50,655 nucleotides of DNA, from NCBI GenBank assembly GCA_934184665.1, contig CAKPSX010000008.1:1-50655 (forward strand). Direction: 5' to 3'. The stretch comes from an uncultured Clostridia bacterium (lineage in GTDB: Bacteria; Bacillota; Clostridia; TANB77; CAG-508). Position numbers and translations under genes: made by a program. Position 1 is the first letter of the stretch; the number at the start of each line of letters is the position of its first letter. The notes below the pieces were generated by a model that was not told the origin of the DNA, did not search any database, and saw nothing but the letters and a program-made list of their open reading frames with translations. Of the stretch, positions 33,525-42,829 are shown piece by piece.

Positions 33525-36059
33525 ATGGAAGAAAAAAAGAAAAAGAATATGAAGAAACAAAAAAATAAAACAAGCAAACATCAAAACATAAATAAAAATA
33601 TTAAACCTAAAAGCAAAGACACAAAAATGAAATTCTCATATAAACATCCAAAACTAGCTTTAGCATTAAAAATACTATTAGCAGTATTAGTTGTAATAGT
33701 AGTAGTAGGAGCTGGAATAGGAATAGGTCTTATATATGGACTTGGTGGAGATGCACTTAAAATTAATATGGGTGAATTAGTATTAGCTGAAAACTCATAT
33801 ATATTAGATTCAGAAAATAATGTTATAGCAGAATTGAATGGAGACGAAAACCGTAAAATAGTTACATTAGAAGAAATGTCACCATATTTGCCAAAAGCTT
33901 ATATTGCAATTGAAGACGAAAGATTTGAGAAACATCATGGTGTTGATTTAAAAAGAACAGGTGCTGCAATACTTTCATTTGTGACACATGGTGGTAAATC
34001 AACAGCAGGTGGAGGTAGTACAATAACACAACAATTGGTTAAAAACGTAACAAAAGAAGATGACAGCAAGGGTGTAGCTGGTGTTGTGAGAAAAGTGAAA
34101 GAATGGTCAAAAGCATATCAAGTAGAAAAAGTAATGTCAAAAGACCAAATACTTGAATTATATTTGAACTTGATATTTGTTGGTGGTAAAGAAAATAGAG
34201 GAGTTGAAATTGGTGCAGAATACTATTTTAATAAAGCATCAAAAGACTTATCAATAGCAGAATGTGCATTTCTAGCAGGAATAAACAATTCACCAAACTC
34301 ATATAATCCATATTCAGGAAAAGATGTTACAGAAAAAATTAGTAAAAGAACAAAAACTGTATTATCTCAAATGAAAAAATTTAATTATATAACGAAAGAG
34401 GAATATGATGCAGCAGTTGCAGAAGTAGATGCAGGATTTAAGTTTGAAAATGGTGCAAAAGGTAATGTATATTCAGCACATACAGATGCATTAATAACTC
34501 AATTAATAAACCAAATAATGGATGAAAAACAAATATCAAAAGATGCTGCGACAACATATCTATATAGCAGTGGATTAAAAATATATTCAACACAAGTAAC
34601 ATCAATACAAAATACAATGCAAGAAGAGGCAAAAAATAAAAAATATATTTCAAAATCAAAAAAGACAAAAGATGAAAATGGAAATCCTGTACAAGCACAA
34701 GCAGCAATGGTAGTAATTGACCCATCAACAGGTAATGTTGTTGGTTGTATAGGACAATTAGGAGAAAAAACAGAATCAAGAGGATTAAATAGGGCAATAC
34801 AATCAGCAAGATCAACAGGTTCATCATTCAAACCATTAGCAGCAATAGTGCCAGGTGTTGAAGAAGGAATAATCACACCAGCTACAATTTATGAAGATGC
34901 TTATACAATATTTAAAAGTGGAACACAAAAATATGATCCTAAAAACTATAATGGATTCAAAGGTGCAAGAACAATAAGGCAAGCTGTAACAACATCACAA
35001 AATATACCATTTATCAAAGTTGTAAATGAATTAGGAACAACAAAAAGTTTAGAGTATCTAAAGAAAATGGGAATAACAACATTAGATGATTCAAAAGATG
35101 CAGGATTATCTTTAGCAATTGGTGGACTAACAAATGGTGTAAGTACATTAGAAATGGCAGGAGCATATGCTACAATTGCAAATAATGGTACATATATACA
35201 ACCTACATTCTATACAAAAGTAGAAGATTCAGAAGGCAAAGTTGTACTAGAGCCAAACCAAAAAACAGAAAAAGTATTTTCAGAAGATACTGCATATATA
35301 GTAAAAAGTCTATTAAAATCTGTTGTTGAAGACACAGGAGGAACGGCATCATATTGTGCTATAAAAGGAATAGATGTTGCTGCTAAAACAGGTACAACAA
35401 ATGATGAATATGATAGATGGTTATGTGGATTTACAAACTATTATGTAGGTGCAACTTGGTATGGATTCGATGTTCAAGAAGAAGTTGTATTTAGTGGAAA
35501 CCCTGCAGGTAAATTATTTGATGCTGTTATGACACAGATTCATAAAGGACTTGATAATTCATCATTCGAAAAACCAGAAAGTGTTGTTTCTGCAACAGTA
35601 TGTAGAACAAGTGGTAGACTTGCTACAGATAGATGTAGTGATACATATTCAGAAGTATTCAGAAAAGACCATTTGCCAGAAACATGTGACGCACATCAAG
35701 GTTTATATACTATATGTACAGAATCAGGATTATTAGCAAATGAATTTTGTCCAGCAGATAAAAGAGTTACAAAATCAGAAAAATATATAGTTGAAAAAGA
35801 GAGACTAGATTTATGGAATACACCAAGTGTAAAATCATCAGGTGAAGCTGAACCAACAGAATATTGTACAATACATACAAAACCAGAAGCTGTTGAACCT
35901 AAGCCAAGTACATCAACAACAGAAGAGCCTGAAACAAAGCCATCAGGAGGAAATAGTACTGAAAAGCCAAATGAAGAAAAACCAGAAACTCCAGATGAAA
36001 AGCCAGACACTGGTGATAGCGGAGAAGATAGTGGCACAGGTGAATCAACAGACAATTAA
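33525..36059 (+). CDS. Class A penicillin-binding protein (PBP1A type)
   Basis: This 844-residue bifunctional peptidoglycan synthase has a basic cytoplasmic tail (KKKKNMKKQKNKTSKH), then one transmembrane helix (about residues 48-72). The GT51 domain has catalytic E130 in EDERFEKHHG, with GGSTITQQLVKN. The transpeptidase domain has S433-S-F-K436, SQN in TTSQNIPF, and K621-T-G. A Cys-containing region (about 695-745) and a long Pro/Glu/Thr-rich tail of low complexity close it. GAAGGGAATG precedes ATG 33525. cysS follows after 23 bp, so they may share a transcript. Confidence 0.95.
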   Translation: MEEKKKKNMKKQKNKTSKHQNINKNIKPKSKDTKMKFSYKHPKLALALKILLAVLVVIVVVGAGIGIGLIYGLGGDALKINMGELVLAENSYILDSENNVIAELNGDENRKIVTLEEMSPYLPKAYIAIEDERFEKHHGVDLKRTGAAILSFVTHGGKSTAGGGSTITQQLVKNVTKEDDSKGVAGVVRKVKEWSKAYQVEKVMSKDQILELYLNLIFVGGKENRGVEIGAEYYFNKASKDLSIAECAFLAGINNSPNSYNPYSGKDVTEKISKRTKTVLSQMKKFNYITKEEYDAAVAEVDAGFKFENGAKGNVYSAHTDALITQLINQIMDEKQISKDAATTYLYSSGLKIYSTQVTSIQNTMQEEAKNKKYISKSKKTKDENGNPVQAQAAMVVIDPSTGNVVGCIGQLGEKTESRGLNRAIQSARSTGSSFKPLAAIVPGVEEGIITPATIYEDAYTIFKSGTQKYDPKNYNGFKGARTIRQAVTTSQNIPFIKVVNELGTTKSLEYLKKMGITTLDDSKDAGLSLAIGGLTNGVSTLEMAGAYATIANNGTYIQPTFYTKVEDSEGKVVLEPNQKTEKVFSEDTAYIVKSLLKSVVEDTGGTASYCAIKGIDVAAKTGTTNDEYDRWLCGFTNYYVGATWYGFDVQEEVVFSGNPAGKLFDAVMTQIHKGLDNSSFEKPESVVSATVCRTSGRLATDRCSDTYSEVFRKDHLPETCDAHQGLYTICTESGLLANEFCPADKRVTKSEKYIVEKERLDLWNTPSVKSSGEAEPTEYCTIHTKPEAVEPKPSTSTTEEPETKPSGGNSTEKPNEEKPETPDEKPDTGDSGEDSGTGESTDN

Positions 36060-36082
36060 TTATAAGAGAGGAGGATATTCAT

Positions 36083-37462
36083 ATGGATATATATTTTTAT
36101 AATACATTAACAAGAGAAAAAGAATTATTTAAGCCAATTGAAGAAGGAAAGGTAAAGATGTATTCATGTGGGCCTACCGTGTATAAAGATGCAACAATAG
36201 GCAATATGAGAACAAATCTGTTTCAAGATACATTAAGAAGAGTATTAAAATATAATGGATATAAATTAAAACATGTAATGAATATAACAGATGTTGGTCA
36301 TTTAGTATCAGATGGTGATGAGGGAGAAGATAAAATGATTAAATCTGCAAAAGAGGAGCATAAGACTCCTCTTGAGATTGCAGACCATTATACAAAATTA
36401 TTTTTTAGAGATTTAGAAAGATTAAATATAGAAACACCAGAAGTTGTATGTAAAGCAACAGACCATATAAAAGAAATGCTTGCAATGGTGGAGAAAATCA
36501 TGGAAAGAGGTTATGCTTATGAAACTTCTACAGCAATATATTTTGATGTATCAAAATTAGATGAATATGGTATATTATCAGGAATTAATCTAAAAGAACA
36601 AAAATCAGGTGCAAGAGTTGAAGTAGACCCTGAAAAAAGAAATCCATATGATTTTGCATTATGGATAAAAGCACCAGAAAATCATTTGATGAAATGGGAT
36701 AGCCCATGGGGGCCAAGCTACCCAGGTTGGCATATAGAATGTTCAGCAATGAGCACAAAATATTTAGGAGAGCAATTTGATATACACACAGGTGGAATAG
36801 ACTTAATACCAACACACCATGAAAATGAAATAGCACAAAGTAAAGGTGCATGTGGAAAAATACCAGCACATTATTGGATGCATGGAGAATATTTATTAAT
36901 AAACGGCGGCAAAATGTCAAAAAGTTTAGGAAATGTATATTTACTAGATGACATAATAAAAAGAGGTCTTGACCCATTAGTATATAGATTTTATAATTTC
37001 TCATGCCATTATAGAATGAAATTAAATTTTACATGGGAAGGAATGGAATCAGCAGCGGTTTCACTTACAAGATTAAGAGATGGATATCAAAAACATCTTG
37101 AAGGGAATGAAGAAGTATCTGATGAAACAATATCAGATTTAGAAAATAGATTTCATCAAGCAATAAATGATGACTTAAATATGCCTTTAGCAATAAGTGT
37201 AGTTTGGGAGGCTGTAAAACTTCCTCAAAAATCAAAAAAAGTTGCTGAATTATTAAAGAAATTTGATTCAGTACTAGGAATAAAAATCGATAAAGAAAAA
37301 GAACAAGAACAAATACCACAAGAAATTTTAGACCTAGTAGAACAACGTAAAAAAGCTAGAGAAGAAAAGAATTGGGCAGAGTCTGATAGAATTAGAGACT
37401 TAATATCAGAAAAAGGATATACAGTAAAAGATACAAAAAATGGAATGGAAATAACAAAATAG
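36083..37462 (+). CDS. cysS: Cysteinyl-tRNA synthetase
   Basis: This 459-residue class I synthetase has zinc ligands C29 (SCGPTVY), the Cys in WHIECSAMS and the HHE of THHENEIAQ, with KMSKS at 277-281. The HIGH-type motif is unusual: ATIGNMRT (37-44), so the first histidine is threonine. ITDVGHLVSDGDEGEDKM is a segment of a diverged bacterial CysRS subfamily. AGGAGG before ATG 36083 sets the start. argS follows after 13 bp, forming a synthetase pair. Confidence 0.95.
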   Translation: MDIYFYNTLTREKELFKPIEEGKVKMYSCGPTVYKDATIGNMRTNLFQDTLRRVLKYNGYKLKHVMNITDVGHLVSDGDEGEDKMIKSAKEEHKTPLEIADHYTKLFFRDLERLNIETPEVVCKATDHIKEMLAMVEKIMERGYAYETSTAIYFDVSKLDEYGILSGINLKEQKSGARVEVDPEKRNPYDFALWIKAPENHLMKWDSPWGPSYPGWHIECSAMSTKYLGEQFDIHTGGIDLIPTHHENEIAQSKGACGKIPAHYWMHGEYLLINGGKMSKSLGNVYLLDDIIKRGLDPLVYRFYNFSCHYRMKLNFTWEGMESAAVSLTRLRDGYQKHLEGNEEVSDETISDLENRFHQAINDDLNMPLAISVVWEAVKLPQKSKKVAELLKKFDSVLGIKIDKEKEQEQIPQEILDLVEQRKKAREEKNWAESDRIRDLISEKGYTVKDTKNGMEITK

Positions 37463-37475
37463 GAAGGAACTAATA

Positions 37476-39185
37476 ATGATTGATTTTGAAAAAATTATTG
37501 CAGAAGCAATATCAAATGTAACAAATATAGAAGAAGAAAAATTAATAACTTTTATAGAAATTCCAAAAGATACAACAAATGGAGATTACGCATTTCCATG
37601 CTTTAAACTTGCAAAAGAGTTAAAAAAAGCACCACAAATAATTGCAGAAGAAATAAAATCAAAAATTGAATTAGATAATAATTTAATTAAAGAAATAGTT
37701 GCAATAGGTGGTTACTTGAATTTCTATATAAATACACAAGTACTTGCAACAGAAGTGTTACAAGAGATTTCTGCATCAGATGAATATGGAAAATCTAAAT
37801 ATGGAAATGGGAAAAATGTTGTTATAGATTATTCAGCACCTAATATTGCAAAACCTTTTCATATAGGGCATTTACGTTCTACAGTAATAGGTGGAGCATT
37901 ATATAATATATATAAATATTTAGGATATAATGTCACAGGAATAAATCATTTAGGAGATTATGGAACACAGTTTGGTAAATTAATTGAAGGCTATAAATTA
38001 TGGGGAAATGAATATGACATAGAAAGTAATCCAATAGATGAACTTACAAAAATCTATGTAAGAATAAATGAGGCATGTAAACAAGATGAAAAAATATTAG
38101 AGAATTGTAGAAACAACTTTAAAAAGCTAGAAGATGGTGACCCATATTTTGTAGAAATATGGGAGAAATTTAAAAAACTCAGCTTAAAAGAATTTCAAAA
38201 AGTATATGATATACTTGGAAGTAAATTTGATTCATGGAATGGAGAAGCATTTTATGCAGATAAAATGCAAGAAGTAATAGATATACTAAGTAAAACAGGT
38301 AAATTGGTTGAATCACAAGGAGCTAAAGTAGTAGACTTAGAAGATAAAGGAATAAATACACCATGTATAATAGAAAAATCAAATGGTTCAACAACATATG
38401 CTACAAGAGATTTAGCAGCAATATTATATAGAGCAAGAACATATGATTTTGATAAAGCTTTATATGTTACATCATATGAGCAAGTACTTCATTTTAAACA
38501 AATATTTGAAGTTGCAAAATTATTGGGGTTAGATGAAAAATATACAAATGGATTAGAACATATACCATTTGGTATGGTTTTATTACCTACAGGCAAAATG
38601 TCTACAAGAGAAGGAACAAGTGTAAAATTACTAGACCTTTTAAATGAGGCAATTGAAAGAGCTTCAAAAATAATAGAACAAAAAAATCCAGATTTAGCAA
38701 ATAAAGAAGATGTTGCAAAAAAAGTTGGCGTAGGAGCTGTAATATTTAATGATTTATTTAATAGTAGAATAAAAGATGAAATATTTGACTGGGATACAAT
38801 TTTAAACTTTCAAGGGGAAACAGGACCATATATTCAATACACTTATGTACGTACAAAAAGTGTAATAGAAAAAGCAGGAGGAGTACCTGACGAAAATGAT
38901 ATAGATGTTTCATTACTATTAGATGAGTATTCTATAAAAATATTAAAATTAATATATAATTTTGAAAATATATTAATACAAGTTACAGATAAAAATGAAC
39001 CATCAATTTTATCAAGATATTTAATTGATTTAGCAAAAGCATATAGCAATTTCTATAATGAAAACAAAATAATTGTAGATGATAAAAATCTACAAAATGC
39101 ACGTGTATTTTTAACATATTCAGTTGGTAATGTATTAAAAATAGGAGCAAACTTATTAGGAATTGAAATGCCAGATAAAATGTAA
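37476..39185 (+). CDS. argS: Arginyl-tRNA synthetase
   Basis: This 569-residue class I synthetase has an N-terminal Add-1 domain (about residues 1-95, with GDYAFPCFKLAKELKKAP). The HIGH motif is in PNIAKPFHIGHLRST, followed by the NHLGDYGTQFGKLI segment. The KMSKS region is in the diverged form TGKMSTREGTSVKL, and the C-terminal helical anticodon-binding domain ends ARVFLTYSVGNVLKIGANLLGIEMPDKM. Length and motifs are normal. It is coupled to cysS and ends at a bidirectional hairpin. Confidence 0.96.
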   Translation: MIDFEKIIAEAISNVTNIEEEKLITFIEIPKDTTNGDYAFPCFKLAKELKKAPQIIAEEIKSKIELDNNLIKEIVAIGGYLNFYINTQVLATEVLQEISASDEYGKSKYGNGKNVVIDYSAPNIAKPFHIGHLRSTVIGGALYNIYKYLGYNVTGINHLGDYGTQFGKLIEGYKLWGNEYDIESNPIDELTKIYVRINEACKQDEKILENCRNNFKKLEDGDPYFVEIWEKFKKLSLKEFQKVYDILGSKFDSWNGEAFYADKMQEVIDILSKTGKLVESQGAKVVDLEDKGINTPCIIEKSNGSTTYATRDLAAILYRARTYDFDKALYVTSYEQVLHFKQIFEVAKLLGLDEKYTNGLEHIPFGMVLLPTGKMSTREGTSVKLLDLLNEAIERASKIIEQKNPDLANKEDVAKKVGVGAVIFNDLFNSRIKDEIFDWDTILNFQGETGPYIQYTYVRTKSVIEKAGGVPDENDIDVSLLLDEYSIKILKLIYNFENILIQVTDKNEPSILSRYLIDLAKAYSNFYNENKIIVDDKNLQNARVFLTYSVGNVLKIGANLLGIEMPDKM

Positions 39186-39188
39186 AAT

Positions 39189-39214
39189 AAGAGGACTTGA
39201 TTATAAGTCCTCTT
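39189..39214. terminator. Bidirectional terminator between argS and deoD
   Basis: Perfect 10-bp arms AAGAGGACTT (39189-39198) and AAGTCCTCTT (39205-39214), 6-base loop, with A-rich and T-rich flanks giving a usable tract in both directions. Confidence 0.82.
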
Positions 39215-39219
39215 AAATT

Positions 39220-39942
39220 TTAAATATTTAAACTACTATCAAGTGCTAATTTAATCATTGTATTAAGACCTGTCTGTCTTTGCTCTGGAGTTGCAAGTTC
39301 AGTAATAAATTTTGAATCAACAACACTCATCAAACATGCTGCTTTTTTATTTAACATTTTTGCAGTGTAAAAAAGAGCAAAAGCTTCCATTTCAGAACTT
39401 ATAGGATTAAAATCACTTGGCATTCTTTCTATAAATTTATTTACATCAGTCATATATAAATCTATTGCATCTGTACAAATGGTGTTACCTGTAAATAAAG
39501 AAATATCATGCTCTTTTGCAGTGTTTATAATAACATCATTCAACTCCTTGCTAGCACTTACAATATGGCAATTTTCATTATTTAATGTTAATGCAAAATT
39601 ACTTTCAGAATATACATTATCAGAAAGAATAACATCAAACAATTTTAAATCTGGTGAATGTGCACCACATGAACCAATTCTAATTATATTATCAACATCA
39701 TAGTATTTATAAAGCTCATAACAGTAAATTCCCATGCTTGGAATCCCCATACCAGAAGCCATCACAGACACAGTATGACCTTTATATTTTCCAGTATATG
39801 CATAAATATTTCTTACAGAATTAACCAATTTAGCATCAGTTAAAAAATTTTCAGCAATATATTTTGCTCTAAGTGGATCACCGGGCATTATAACTGTTTT
39901 AGCAATATCGCCTAAATTAGCTTCATTGTGTATTGTAGACAT
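39220..39942 (-). CDS. deoD: Purine nucleoside phosphorylase, DeoD type
   Basis: This 240-residue hexameric-type phosphorylase releases purine bases from (deoxy)nucleosides for salvage. Motifs: PGDPLRAKYIAENFL (phosphate-binding), VMASGMGIPSMGIY, IRIGSCGAH, and EMEAFALF near the ribose site with the catalytic Asp region SVVDSK. AAGGAGG upstream on the - strand sets ATG 39942. It is monocistronic and convergent with argS. Confidence 0.95.
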   Translation of the reverse strand: MSTIHNEANLGDIAKTVIMPGDPLRAKYIAENFLTDAKLVNSVRNIYAYTGKYKGHTVSVMASGMGIPSMGIYCYELYKYYDVDNIIRIGSCGAHSPDLKLFDVILSDNVYSESNFALTLNNENCHIVSASKELNDVIINTAKEHDISLFTGNTICTDAIDLYMTDVNKFIERMPSDFNPISSEMEAFALFYTAKMLNKKAACLMSVVDSKFITELATPEQRQTGLNTMIKLALDSSLNI

Positions 39943-40012
39943 ATAGAAACCTCCTTAAATATATTTTAAAAAATTATATCAATAAAATTATAAAAAAACA
40001 AGTTGGTTTATA

Positions 40013-40041
40013 TTGAAAAAAATGAGAAAATATAGTAAAAT
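40013..40041 (+). promoter_or_regulatory. Promoter of the small alarmone synthetase gene
   Basis: TTGAAA (40013-40018), 17 bases, TAAAAT (40036-40041), about 105 bases before the start codon. The rest of 39943-40145 is AT-rich with no ORF. Confidence 0.65.
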
Positions 40042-40145
40042 ATGTATGAAAATCAAATTCACATAAAAGACACAGAAAAATAATATATTGATAACACAGA
40101 ACGTATAAAATCAGAAAAAATAAAAAATGAAAGGATTTTATATAT

Positions 40146-40799
40146 ATGAGAGAAAATGATTTAATGATAATTGAGAACTTTATACAAAATAAAGATGAAA
40201 AGCTTGATGAAGATGGAGAAACATTTGAAAAATTAATGTTTTTTTATAAATCAGCATTAACTCAATTAGACACACAAATGAAAATATTAAAAGAAGAATT
40301 TAAATTAGTATACCAATATGATTTAATTGATCATGTTGATACAAGAATAAAAGAACCAAAAAGTATAATAAAAAAACTAGAAAAGAAAAAATGTAAAAAA
40401 ACATATATGAATTTAATTGAAAAAATAAACGATGTAGCAGGAATAAGAATAGTATGTACATTAAAAGATGACATATTTTTCATAAAAGATTTAATAAAAC
40501 AAAATCCATACATAAATGTACTAGAAGAAAAAGATTATGTCACAAACCCTAAAAAGAGTGGATATTCTAGTTACCATATGATAGTGGAAGTGCCTGTATA
40601 TCTAACAAGAAAAACAATAAATGTAAAATGTGAAATACAAATAAGAACACTTGCAATGGATTTCTGGGCAAGGTTCGAACATAAAGTTAAATATAAATCA
40701 GAAAATAAAATTGGAGATAAAGCATCAAAAGAACTAGTATCATGCGCAAAAATGATTGGCAAGTTTGATAATAAAATGGCAGTACTAAAAAACAAGTAG
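40146..40799 (+). CDS. relQ: Small alarmone synthetase (RelQ/YjbM-type GTP pyrophosphokinase)
   Basis: This 217-residue protein has a single RelA/SpoT synthetase domain, with no hydrolase, TGS or ACT domains. Motifs: INDVAGIRIVCTLKDD, KKSGYSSYHMIVEVP and CEIQIRTLAMDFWARFEHKVKYK, the last containing the EIQIRT core for GTP/ATP binding. It makes (p)ppGpp or pGpp from GTP or GDP and ATP. AAAGGATT before ATG 40146 gives the start. It has its own promoter and sits between deoD, which handles purines, and rny. Whether a bifunctional Rel exists elsewhere in the genome is not visible. Confidence 0.93.
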   Translation: MRENDLMIIENFIQNKDEKLDEDGETFEKLMFFYKSALTQLDTQMKILKEEFKLVYQYDLIDHVDTRIKEPKSIIKKLEKKKCKKTYMNLIEKINDVAGIRIVCTLKDDIFFIKDLIKQNPYINVLEEKDYVTNPKKSGYSSYHMIVEVPVYLTRKTINVKCEIQIRTLAMDFWARFEHKVKYKSENKIGDKASKELVSCAKMIGKFDNKMAVLKNK

Positions 40800-40867
40800 T
40801 TAAGTAGAATAAATCGCATAAAATACATAGTTATTGGCAGTAAAATGTATTAATTTTGATAAACCTC

Positions 40868-40896
40868 TTGACAGTTTACAATAATAATTATAAAAT
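40868..40896 (+). promoter_or_regulatory. Promoter of rny
   Basis: TTGACA (40868-40873), 17 bases, TAAAAT (40891-40896), giving a leader of about 90 bases. A weak inverted repeat (AATACAT/ATGTATT, 40822-40851) upstream may end the preceding gene. Confidence 0.78.
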
Positions 40897-40991
40897 ATAA
40901 GAGGTTGAAAAAATATATATAATAAATGAAAAAATGAAGAACATATATTTATTCGAACATTGAAAATTAAATAAGGAAGAGGTGTATGATT

Positions 40992-42533
40992 ATGGATATT
41001 TTAATCATAGTAGCCGCTGTCTTAATCTCACTAGCAATAGGTGCAATAATAGGAATGACAATGAGAAAAAAAATTGCAGAATCTAAAATAGAAAGTGCAG
41101 AACAAGAATCTAAAAGAATAGTTGAACTAGCAAAAATAGAAGCAGAAAATTTAAAAAAGGAAGAAATAATTAAGGCAAAAGAAGAAATAATGAATGCTAG
41201 AGCAGAATTAGATCAAGAGATTAAAGAAAGAAGAGGCGAAATACAAAAACAAGAAAGTAGGATAATTCAAAAAGAAGAAAACTTAGAAAAACGCTCAGAC
41301 AATTTTGAAAAAAAAGAAAAAGAGCTAGAAAGAGAAGAACAACAATTACAAGATAAAGAAAGAGAAATAGATAATCTATGTAATAAACAAATGGAAGTTC
41401 TTCAAGAAATTGCTAAACTAAGTAAAGAAGAAGCGAAAGTTCAATTACTACAAACAGTGGAACAAGAAATTACAATGGAAAAAGCTACGCTAATAAGAGA
41501 CTTAGAGCAAAAAACAAAAGAAGAGGCTGGAAAAAATGCCAGAGAAGTTATAAGTTATGCAATTCAAAAATGTGCTGCTGACCACTCAGCAGAAACAACA
41601 GTATCTATAGTTCCACTACCATCAGATGATATTAAGGGTAGAATAATAGGTAGAGAAGGTAGAAATATCAAAGCATTAGAAACATTAACAGGAATAGATC
41701 TAATAATAGATGATACACCTGAAGCAGTAATCTTATCAGGTTTTGATCCATTAAGAAGAGAAGTTGCAAGAATCGCATTAGAAAAACTAATAGATGATGG
41801 AAGAATTCACCCTGCAAAAATAGAAGAAATGGTTGAAAAAGCTAAAGAAGAGCTATCAGCAACAATCAAAGCAGAAGGAGAAAGAGCAGCATTAGAAACA
41901 GGAGTTATAGGATTAAACCCTGAACTAATAAAATTAATAGGAAAGCTAAAATACAGGACAAGTTATGGTCAAAATGTATTAAACCATTCTATAGAAGTTT
42001 CAAACTTAGCAAGAATAATGGCAGAAGAATTAGGATTAGACCCAAAACTTGCAAGAAGAGCTGGACTATTACATGATATTGGAAAAGCATTAGACCATGA
42101 TATGGAAGGTACACATGTTGAAATTGGAGTTGATATATTAAAGAAATTCAAAGAAAATCCATTAGTGATAAATGCTGTTGAAGCACATCATGGAGATGTA
42201 GAACCAAAAACATTAGAAGCCGTTTTAGTACAAGCAGCTGATGCTATATCTGCATCAAGACCGGGAGCAAGAAGAGAAACATTAGAAGCATATATAAAGA
42301 GATTAGAAAACTTAGAATCTATAGCAGATTCATTTGACGGAGTAGAAAAATCATTTGCAATACAAGCTGGTAGAGAAATCAGAATAATAGTTAGACCAGA
42401 TAAAATATCAGATGATAAAATGACATTATTGGCTAGAGATGTTTCAAAAAGAATTGAAGAAGAAATGGACTATCCAGGTCAAATAAAAGTAAATATTATT
42501 AGAGAAACAAGAGTTGTAGATTATGCTAAATAA
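40992..42533 (+). CDS. rny: Ribonuclease Y
   Basis: This 513-residue membrane-bound endoribonuclease initiates mRNA decay. An N-terminal transmembrane helix (MDILIIVAAVLISLAIGAIIG) is followed by a long charged coiled coil (about 25-200). The KH domain has GRIIGREGRNIKALETLTG and the HD domain HDIGKAL (H361-D362). The C-terminal domain ends IRETRVVDYAK. Full length with all motifs. The frame has an earlier ATG at 40986, but GAAGAGGTG is seven bases before ATG 40992. A strong terminator follows. Confidence 0.96.
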   Translation: MDILIIVAAVLISLAIGAIIGMTMRKKIAESKIESAEQESKRIVELAKIEAENLKKEEIIKAKEEIMNARAELDQEIKERRGEIQKQESRIIQKEENLEKRSDNFEKKEKELEREEQQLQDKEREIDNLCNKQMEVLQEIAKLSKEEAKVQLLQTVEQEITMEKATLIRDLEQKTKEEAGKNAREVISYAIQKCAADHSAETTVSIVPLPSDDIKGRIIGREGRNIKALETLTGIDLIIDDTPEAVILSGFDPLRREVARIALEKLIDDGRIHPAKIEEMVEKAKEELSATIKAEGERAALETGVIGLNPELIKLIGKLKYRTSYGQNVLNHSIEVSNLARIMAEELGLDPKLARRAGLLHDIGKALDHDMEGTHVEIGVDILKKFKENPLVINAVEAHHGDVEPKTLEAVLVQAADAISASRPGARRETLEAYIKRLENLESIADSFDGVEKSFAIQAGREIRIIVRPDKISDDKMTLLARDVSKRIEEEMDYPGQIKVNIIRETRVVDYAK

Positions 42534-42540
42534 GAACAAA

Positions 42541-42566
42541 AGCAAGTAGAGATACTTGCTTTTTTT
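42541..42566 (+). terminator. Terminator of rny
   Basis: Perfect arms AGCAAGTA (42541-42548) and TACTTGCT (42553-42560), loop GAGA, then T to 42566. Confidence 0.9.
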
Positions 42567-42616
42567 ATATAATAATGATATAGTTTAAGCAAATAAAAGA
42601 GAGGAGAAAAATATAT

Positions 42617-42829
42617 ATGGATGAACAGGAAAAAGCTTTGTATATATTAGAACTAAAAATGGCGAAAATTCTAAAAGAAAATCAGGATAAAGACTTCAAT
42701 GAAGTAAACAAGATTATTTGTGGACTAAAAGAAGAAAAAAGAAAAATATATTTAAGAGACAATGAAACAATAAATAAAGTATTAAAAGAGTATATAAATG
42801 ATGTAAGAGAGGTAGAAAAAAATGTATAA
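42617..42829 (+). CDS. Small acidic/basic helical protein, possible antitoxin partner
   Basis: This 70-residue protein (MDEQEKALYILELKMAKILKEN...) is highly charged and predicted all-helical, without a DNA-binding motif I can name. GAGAGGAG stands before ATG 42617. Its last 8 bases overlap the start of the zeta-toxin-like kinase, a coupling typical of antitoxin-toxin pairs and of the epsilon-zeta order. I see no clear sequence match to epsilon, so the antitoxin role is inferred from size, order and overlap only. Confidence 0.7.
   Translation: MDEQEKALYILELKMAKILKENQDKDFNEVNKIICGLKEEKRKIYLRDNETINKVLKEYINDVREVEKNV

Noticed and set aside
35842..36102. 86-codon + strand ORF over the PBP tail
   Set aside because: It is a Gln-rich out-of-frame reading of the Pro/Glu-rich tail of the class A PBP and overlaps the cysS start.
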